Shown here: piece by piece, positions 56,231-64,000 of the stretch
How positions within the stretch are numbered: the stretch's first letter is position 1
How the letters are laid out: each line of letters begins with the position of its first letter
Origin: Lojkania enalia
Taxonomy: Eukaryota; Ascomycota; Dothideomycetes; Pleosporales
Length of the DNA: 64,000 nt
NCBI GenBank assembly: GCA_010094045.1
Contig: ML986581.1
Span: 124,001-188,000, forward strand
Direction of reading: 5' to 3'
The notes under the pieces: generated by a model
Databases searched by the model: none
What the model was told of the DNA's origin: nothing
What the model saw: only the letters and a program-made list of their open reading frames with translations
Program-made: the position numbers and the translations under genes

Positions 56231-58143
56231 TGCAATAAAATATCATCATTACCAACTCTTCTATTTAGATCTTTCCTATTTAGTTTTCACTAGGCACGTG
56301 AATGGGCATTAGCAATCCTTAACCTGTCTTACGCCACAAGCGTCGAGACATATAGAGCTTCAAACTTATGCAGTACCGTCGCGAAAAATCATGAGAGAAG
56401 TAATACTAGAGTGATTATAATGGATCAAACTACTCAGAAGCAATATAAAGGGGCTTTTATATGTATATGTTCAAATTGAACGTGACCCAAACGCGTAGGA
56501 ACGGGCTACACATCATGTGTCGAGAACTCTCAAGGGTAAGAAATGAAAACGCCGGCTAGTGACCTCCAGCGCCTTGCCCATACGTCGAACTATTGTTGTC
56601 GGACATAAAATTCGCCCCTTCCTCGTAGAAATTATAGATATACCCACAGTCCAGGCCATAGCCAACTTCCTTTTCCGCCCCAATGTCTTCCTTTTGTTCT
56701 TTGGTATCCACACAAGACATGGTGATGTCTTCAGTGTCGGTGCCGTTAAGTGTGCTTGCCGGGCCTGCACTGCCAGTCATCCAGTAATGGCTAGGTTGGC
56801 GAGCTCTCAATCTCCCTTGTACTAAAATACCTCATCGCAATTCATGTATACGAACTCTCCTTTTGTCTTCGCCATCGGACTAAGGCACGAAGTGGATGTT
56901 AACTATCCAGGAAAAATGGGGTCCGGCAATATTGAGAGCTCTTCGGCGAGGCTTGAACGGAGCGGAGCGGTGAGGCTAGCGGACCAATAGCCAATGTACT
57001 GACGGTGATGACGGGCAGAGTTGTTGCTAGTGCTTGGTGAAGTGGAGGAGCTAATGGAGTGGATTTCTTCATCCTAATTTCCCCGACTATAACCGGCGCC
57101 CAAGGTGTTATGTCGTGGAAGAGAAACGACGGGTATGCAAACGCGGTCTCGTAAATAGATTGTAGTACTAAACGGCATTGTGTTCACCGCGTGAGCGCTT
57201 TATCCGTTTTTCTTACTAGGCCCTGAATTTTTCTATGTGGAACTTCTCATGAAGTATAATAGTCCTCGTGACTTTGAGGTTGCACGCTCTTTCTTGCTCT
57301 TGCTGTGCAGGCGCGTTTCTCTTAGCAGGAATGGGGTCGCAGTGCGGCTAGCGGGGGGCGTCCCATGGCATTACGGGCATTAATGGAGGAACTACCAGAG
57401 GATCTAAGGCTAGAACTAGCGATAGACAAACTCTTCGCTAATTTATATTAGCGTTTAAGATTCAATGTTCGATGAAGGGGAACTTACGAGTGTAGTGTTG
57501 CCCACCACACGCTCGGGCAGCTTACGCCTCTTGTGCGGTGACACTTGTTGATGGTAATGCAAGAAAAGGAGACGCTGAAAATCAGTTGAGGTAGGCCCAT
57601 TGCCAAAGGGAGATGGCGGGTCGTCTCCCCCCCCGGGAGAATATGCGAGCCGTGGTCGTGAGACATGTTTTTGCTATCGAAGTTGGGGTTGTTGCGCTGT
57701 TGTTGCAATGTTATTTTACTAATAAGCTACGAGGCTGGGATAATTTATATGTAGAGTGCAGCGGCACTGACCAAGCGTGTTACAATGGGTCGCGCCCTCC
57801 AAATTTCGGCAGTGAATCGTAGAAGTCATGTGATATATGGTTTATTGCTCAGCACCACAAAGTCAATCGACTAAAAAACATGCGCAAGAAAGGCAAATGG
57901 TATGACTAGAGTGAAATTCTCTAACATATCTTATGATGATAGATGATATATGAAAAGTTCTAAATTCGATGAAATTGGGACATTTGGTAATGACAATGCC
58001 TTGCAGTCCAAACTACGGGAACTATAGGGCAAACGAACGGCAACAGGACCACGAACCCTACAAGAAAAGATGAATTGGTTACAATATACGTATGCCAAAC
58101 ACTAACGTAATTCTAGCTGTTAAGTGAAATACATGCCTCCATA
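56231..58143 (-). other. Gene-poor interval with one possible terminal exon
   Basis: A minus-strand frame at 56556-56810 ends with protein-like sequence (GYGLDCGYIYNFYEEGANF, then STYGQGAGGH and stop), and an upstream minus-strand ATG at about 56870 begins MAKTKGEFVYMNCDE. I could not join the two with a convincing intron. The rest has no coding signature. Confidence 0.35.
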
Positions 58144-60213
58144 CTATACGAATGCCTCGTCACTACACATAGACTTCCTTTCCGAGCTTTTTGCACATGA
58201 AGAAATCCAAGGCACAAGCAAATTCTGATCACAGAATTTCGGGATTGGCACGCCATCTTTAACCGTCCAAGATCCAACCCCGTGTGCTTCCAGAGCAATA
58301 CTATCGAGGACGAGGATGTCGTCTGCTTTCCATCCATTTTCTCGAGCTTGAACCAGTGCACTAGTTTGCGAAGAGTATTTCGCCCGATATTTTGATACGC
58401 GGCTTGGAATAAGGTGACTGAGAAGGATTACGAAAAGCCCACCCACGAAGCTGACTATAAGACCGAAGACACTAAATGAATAGTACGCTTGCGTCGTTGT
58501 CTTCTGATTACTGCAAAGATTTAGTGCTTCGGACGTGTTTTCTCGAGTCACATATTGCCGCAATGTCTTGGTCCGCGTAATCTGGACATCCGGCATATCA
58601 GCGTGGAATGATGCAATCATCGTCATTAGTGAGAGAGACATGTTGTAAACCATTTGAACTTCTGTCTCCCACTGATTATCTGGCAGTTGTGTTGACAGCG
58701 TGCTCTGGCCGAGAAGGTGGTCCCTTGCTAGCAACAGCGAGTCTTGGAGGTTCATGGTGAAATATTCTGTCCGAGTTATAGCCATGATTTTCCATAAGAG
58801 GTTGTATGTTGCGGCTTGGATAGAGTTGTAGTTTAACACTGATATAACGCTTTGATTTTCTGAGACTGGTTGTCCAACAGGAGGTAAAGGTCCGAGGCTG
58901 GTGCATTTGGTCGCATTGCAGAATTGATACTGTTCTATGCAGCCGAGAACAGTAGCAACGTCGTCTGCTAAATAAAAGGTATTGTTTCCATGGGGATATT
59001 GTCTTGTGGCTTTAAACCAGGGGTCATGTACCGGACCGACGTAGGAAGCGCTGCTTTGGAGAACTCTTAGGCTAACGTCGGCGTCATCCTTCTGCAGATC
59101 GCCAATAGGATCAAACCCTAGAAACCCTTGTCCTTTTGACGAAGCGGAATAGGCCCTGTTCAACAGCGTTAGTTATAAACAAATTTCCCCACAAATGGAA
59201 AGAGTTAGGCCTTACTGAGTGTAATAACTCGTGGAAATCGTGGAGTGATTGGCAACAATGAAGGTAAATGGACGTTGCATTCGGCGACTCTTGAGCATGC
59301 CTAGACTAAAGAACTTGTAGCTCGCCCCAGGGACGATGAGCGGGTCCATTGGAGACGGCGATATTTCGGGGAGATCTGTATAATTTATCCAGTCAGTGCT
59401 GTACTTTTCTGCTCCAATAACGGAGCATTGTAGCACTCTGCGGACGGAAATACGATTTTCCTCTGGTTGGTTGATTCCTAGATCATAATGTGAATCAAGG
59501 TACCCCGAGTCTAATCTGATAGAGGGCGAGACGCAGGAGCCTTTAGCGAAAGTGCAATTCGCATTCCTTTGGATTCGTTGTCTGCGGACGTATGGGTAAC
59601 AATCCATGTTAGGTGCTGGTGGCATTGACGGGTCATAGCATGAGCGGACGTATTTGTTACCGTACTCGAACAGCTTTTCGCCGGTCACATGAACAGCGCT
59701 TGCACGATCCAATTCGTCAGTAGTGAAGTTTTGGGCGTGGAAGATGAATAGGTCGTGGAATCCGCAGCAGGTCGAACGAATGAGTGCCTCACTGGTCGTC
59801 GTCATGATACGAGAGGAGAAGATGCCCGCCAAAGTGACTGCCGCTACATGCAATGTAGCCATAACAATCAATGGTAGTCCAAGTACAGACTCGGAGTCTC
59901 TGGTGTGCCTTCGCCATACCCACGACGTCTTGACTACACGCCAGAGGAAATGCGTTACGGCAATATGACTTCGCAGTAATAGCCTGAGTTGCCGACGAAA
60001 CGTAGATTGGGGTTCGTTGCTTGCATATAATTGGTAGGTAAGGTAGGTAAGAAGGGACCATAGTTGGTTTCCAGCCCATGACACGAACAAAGCGACAAAG
60101 GCAATAAGCAGTGTCCCGTCTCGAGAGGGTAATGTAAGAGTAGCCCCAAGAATCTTTCCCTTGCCTTTCAAATTTAGCTTGCCACAACGTAGAGGGTAAT
60201 TATCATACTCCAA
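58144..60213 (-). CDS. Polytopic membrane protein of unknown function (fungal family)
   Basis: Two exons (60213-59216, 59155-58144; intron 59156-59215) encode 669 residues. After a short N-terminal cytosolic part, the spans include TLLIAFVALFVSWAGNQLWSLL, GLPLIVMATLHVAAVTLAGIF and, near the C-terminus, FSVFGLIVSFVGGLFVILLSHLI. Between the second and last spans lies a large domain of about 430 residues with many Cys and N-glycosylation sequons (CCGFHD, SCYDPSMPP, NCTFAKGSCVSP, EQYQFCNATKC), so it is presumably outside the cell or in the lumen. The cytosolic tail contains DDILVLDSIALEAHGVG. This layout recurs in uncharacterised fungal membrane proteins often found in accessory regions. I see no catalytic or transport motif. 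Function unknown. Confidence 0.8.
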
Positions 60214-61876
60214 TTTGTCCAGAACCCGACATATATACCGGCTGTCGTCGTTTCGAACATAGGTATAGTGAATTTAATGACCGCAAACACCGGCAGAAAA
60301 TGAAGTATCAATACGAAGTCGAACCTCCGGTGTTCCGGTAGAATGGCAAACTATATTCGGGAACTAAAAGAAGTGCATGAAGCTATCAAGGCAGAGACAG
60401 AAGTACGTTCAGTTATTATTATGCGAGAAAGTCTTCATGGACGAAGTACATTCCAGCAGTTAGCGCCTGGGACCAAGCCTGCCTCCCCGATGCATGTTGA
60501 CGAGGTCCGACAATCCAGCAGAGAGGTTGACATGCTACGGCTGAAAAGGCAAGCGTATGCTTGGCACTGATGTAGGCTGTGATTTGTGCTGTGAAAGTTC
60601 CTTCGAGGTTGTCAAAACGAATCATTGGTGCACAAATCATGCATTTACGAGGACGCGGCGCTACAAAACACTCACGGAGCCCCAAAATAAATCAAGATCT
60701 CTGTGGCTGGTAAATAGAGCAAGCTATTCGGCGAACCATCTGCAGTGGTGGATTCTCTTCATCCTCAGGTATTCGCAAGTTAAAAAAGCTAAAAGTATTA
60801 GGCGCCAAGTCCTAATTGCTTGTAAAGTGTTGAATAGCATAAGAAACGCTGTCAATATATAATCCCGGTTCCTTAGAAATAAGAAAAAGCACTGTCGGCC
60901 TAGTGAATTGTGTGCCTAGGACAAATCACCTTTGGCTACATTAGGGTTTCACGTCCGTCGTACAGCCTAATTGAATCCTTTATTTAGGAGTGTTCATGCA
61001 CCATGACAGCCAATGAGATAGACGGTATCTAGTGTATTCTATGCGTGTAGATGTTGTAGGAGTATGCCTTGGCGTCTTAAATGATGTAGAGCAATGTATA
61101 ACACAAAGTGAAAGATGATAATGCAAATCGAGAAGCAAGTGAGTAGCGAATGCGCTTTGCCTTTCCACTGCAAAACCGATTCCACACGTTCGCATTCACG
61201 CGTCTCCGACGGCAATCTGATGTTGTTAGTCGCTCCGACTCCGCAGTGGCAAAGAGCAAGTTGGTCTGTGAGGATTCTGCGGATGGACGGCAAGCGGATA
61301 GGGGCGCGCCAAGCCACTACGCCGGTGTTTTGTGTCTGACGGCTCTGATTGGCTGCTATTGGTGCCCCTGCTTCTCCCTACCCTCAGCGAAAAAACAACT
61401 GCGGCCCATTCCAGGTACACATGCCAACCGTCTATCGGGGCCTGCTCTTTGATGCCCGTCTCTGCCCCCCCTTCTCGCGCGACACATGGAAAAAAATAGA
61501 CGCGGTTAGGCAACGAACAGTGCTGATCCTTTGTCCTGCGTATGCCTCCGGGCGTACACTGCGGCGGCGGGCCCTACAGGTGTCAGCAACTGTCCAACCA
61601 ATGTGCAGCCTGCCCTTCTCCCCCCCTTGGCGCCAAGGGCCCCTTTCGACTGCTTGTTCGATGCCTTACCGGCCGCCATGTGGGCTGAGCTGGGCCCTGT
61701 GCTGTGTCCCGTGCTGTGCCCCAATTTCGGCCGCATTCGCGAAGTTGGCGATCCAGAACTGCCTTGCCGTCGCCCTTCTTGGCTGATACTTTAAGAGCCT
61801 CTGTCCCCCTCGCGTGTTATCTCACTCCTTTTCGTCCCCCACCGGTGCCAAACGACCCTCGTTTGCTTCTTCAACA
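60214..61876 (+). other. Divergent intergenic region of 1.7 kb
   Basis: Separates the divergent membrane-protein and glycosyltransferase genes. The right half (61150-61870) is GC-richer with C/T-rich runs and CCGCC-type clusters, as in strong fungal promoters. The overlapping ORFs there on both strands carry no protein signature. Confidence 0.45.
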
Positions 61877-63063
61877 ATGCTGCCGTCAGCAGGAGCTCGC
61901 TCGCCGCTATTTGCGCTGGCCATTACGGCCGGCTTCGTGCTGATTTTCATCTTCGGCTTCCTAGCCTGGCAGAGACCCGAGCGCATCCCGTTCCCGCATA
62001 GTTCCACACATGTCGAGATGTATGCCTATTCAACTTGCCTCTCTGCGTCTTCTAGGTTCTATCCGGGACTACATGAGCCCAAGGGCTGACCAACCCTCGC
62101 AGGACGATCAACCAGAACGGGCCTGTCTCCATTGCCGAGATCGTCCGCCTCCTTTACGCACCCCTGAAGGTCCCTCCCACCCAGCACCAGTTCGTCGACG
62201 AGAATGGCGTCAAGGCCACTTTGCCAGACAAGCCGCGTATACAGAAGTCGTTGGGCAAGGAGATCCTGATTTTAGACCTCGAGACGCGGCAGCTACCGTC
62301 GACCGACGCGTTCAAAAAGGGTGAGTACGACTGGCGCAAGGTTAACCACGTCTCCGGCGGCGTTTTCAACCACTACACCTACGCTATGATTCACGGCTAT
62401 GATTACAAGTTCATCCACGCACACAATTTCGATGACCGCAACCCCACGTGGGTCAAGCCGAGCGCATTCGCGAACCACATCAACGATTACAAATACATCG
62501 TCTTTCTCGACGCCGACGCTGCATTCCGCCACATGCATCTTCCCATGGAATGGCTGATCAATCATTGGGAGATTGAGCCCAAGCACTCCATGACAATGGC
62601 ACTGGATCCCTGGGACCCTGAAGCGCCTCAGTTCAACTCCGACGCAAACAACCGCACCTACACTAATACCGGGTTTGTCGTTGTCCAGAAATCGGAGAAG
62701 ACCATGGAGATCCTGAAGGCCTGGCATGAGTGCCCAGACGATAAGCGCTATCCGAACTGTTCCCAGTGGAAAAAGCCAAAATTCCACGAACAGAGCGCTT
62801 TTGGCGAGTACATCCGCTATGATTACGAGGAGTACATCAAAGAATTGCCCTGCGCTGAGGCGAATGGCTTCCCTGGCGTGACCATCTCTGAATGCGTTGG
62901 CAAATTTATCCGACACTACTGGTTTGAAAAGCATCTTGTAAAGAAAGATTTCCAGGAAAATATGATGCAGGCCATTACTCTACCTATTCAAAAACTCTGG
63001 GCTGAAAAAGACGCAGGCGTTTATTTTGAGCAAGCCAAGAACGTGATCAACCCGCATCAGTAG
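61877..63063 (+). CDS. Type II membrane glycosyltransferase (GT34/GMA12-MNN10-like)
   Basis: Two exons (61877-62019, 62103-63063; intron 62020-62102) give 367 residues. ATG 61877 opens a short cytosolic part and one signal anchor (LFALAITAGFVLIFIFGFLA, about 11-31), typical of Golgi transferases. The lumenal domain has WRKVNHVSGGVFNHYTYAMI, HGYDYKFIHAHNF, WVKPSAFANHINDYKYIVFL and the metal-binding DAD in FLDADAAFRHM, then TYTNTGFVVVQKSEK and the acceptor-side HEQSAFGEYI. The order (nucleotide-sugar DxD strand, a Trp/Lys block before it, a Gln-Ser-Ala-Phe block after it) resembles the galactosyl/mannosyltransferase families GT34 and relatives. The sugar and acceptor cannot be told; a role in glycan or cell-wall polysaccharide synthesis in the Golgi is inferred. 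Confidence 0.8.
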
Positions 63064-64000
63064 TGCTGATGTACACTCTGATCGAGAGCATATTGAGCGA
63101 AAGGGCACTGCACCTTTTTGCAGGTGCATTATGGCATAGCGTTGCATCGTACGGCGTTTAGGATATTTGGCTTCTGGCTTTCTGGGTTGCGGGCTTTTTG
63201 GAATATTCGACCTGGCGAAACGATACCCCAGCTTCGACTGTCATTGAAGACTTGGACAAAAATCACATTTGGCATCTTGTTCACCTACCCTTTTAATCAT
63301 TTCGTTCATTTCCACTTCTTGTCTATCCCGGCCCCATCGAGAGCATGTCGACCTAGCTCAAGACTCATGTGTCGTGGCTCCCGAAACGCCTGCCACCCCG
63401 TCGCCGATTTTAGGACAGCCAAGCCGCCCTCCCCGCTCGCATTATTGGCGAGTAACAATACGACAAACTCAGAAAATCTGCGAACCTAGATATCAGTAAA
63501 CCAGTGGCAAAAGTGGAGCAGCACGCTAGCTCTCCTAATGCAATAGACTCGTATGACGCAGCGGTGTACTTAAGTGGGCAAGGTCTAGCCTCACGTGCAA
63601 TCAATGCGTTTGCTATCTCCGCAGTGCATCTCTATCGTATTATACCTTGCGGCTATAGAAGCATCGAATTCTATGAAAGGCTTATTCCCGAGTGTTCGTA
63701 ACCGCTGCCCAAATTGCAGACACATTCAGTCGCGCTCACTCAAAAATCCTAGGCCGTCGGAGTTGTAATTAATCATGAGCTCGAAAGATACTCCGCTGAC
63801 AGCAGCTTCAAGGACAGAAATGATTCGAGTTTCCCTCGAGCCGATGACCCAGTGAGGTTTATATGCGGGTGAAGAACTAGAGACTTGCGGCTTCAATCGC
63901 CTAGCCGGTCACGAAATTATTGGACATGGGCCATTCACCGATCTGTTTTTGCGTTAAGGCCGTATTCCTAGTGCTAGATTTTGAACGGATTTGGGTGTCT
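63064..64000 (+). other. Terminal intergenic stretch
   Basis: 3' flank of the glycosyltransferase gene and unassigned sequence to the window edge. No convincing ORF on either strand. Confidence 0.5.

Noticed and set aside
61150..61870. Cluster of overlapping ORFs on both strands, 70-145 codons
   Set aside because: GC-rich promoter-like DNA yields long chance frames; Arg/Pro/Cys-rich without any recognisable motif.

Overview
The window looks like nuclear DNA of a filamentous ascomycete (Pezizomycotina). Coding exons are split by many short introns, mostly 46-60 nt, with GTRAGT-like donors, CTAAC/CTAAT branch sites and YAG acceptors. The gene families are typical of such fungi: fungal-specific transcription factor, fung_rhodopsin/PTH11-like receptor, GH13+CBM20 amylase, secreted GH47 mannosidase and P450. 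I cannot name the species. All gene models were assembled by hand from reading frames plus splice signals.

Left part (1-10.5 kb) is accessory in character: the 3' end of a kinase-like gene, a spliced patatin-like phospholipase, a 1.9 kb AT-rich gap, an uncharacterised helical protein with a C-terminal membrane segment, a decayed trypsin-fold-like gene with in-frame stops, and a regulator with a fungal-TF-type middle domain but no recognisable DNA-binding domain.

10.5-22.6 kb: a secreted alpha-amylase with starch-binding domain, a cytochrome P450, a type II membrane protein of unknown role, and a very long HSL-type esterase with a disordered basic tail.

22.8-27.1 kb: housekeeping genes. IND1 (complex I Fe-S assembly) is divergent to BFR2 (ribosome biogenesis), followed by a small membrane-anchored conserved protein.

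27.3-43.3 kb is gene-poor: a type-B carboxylesterase killed by seven in-frame stops that all fit C-to-T/G-to-A change, long empty gaps, a weak ORF, a seven-exon rhodopsin-domain receptor, an SDR oxidoreductase with unusually long introns, and an MFS transporter.

43.3-64 kb: secreted GH47 mannosidase, a GNAT acetyltransferase, the divergent pair TRM7 / MAK5, a secreted five-exon aspartic protease, the divergent pair LUC7 / GPI16, a polytopic membrane protein, and a type II membrane glycosyltransferase.

The layout alternates conserved RNA/ribosome/GPI housekeeping blocks, three of them divergent pairs on short shared promoters, with repeat-touched, gene-poor accessory blocks holding secreted enzymes, receptors and pseudogenes. 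The mutation pattern in the pseudogenes suggests RIP-like decay (inference).
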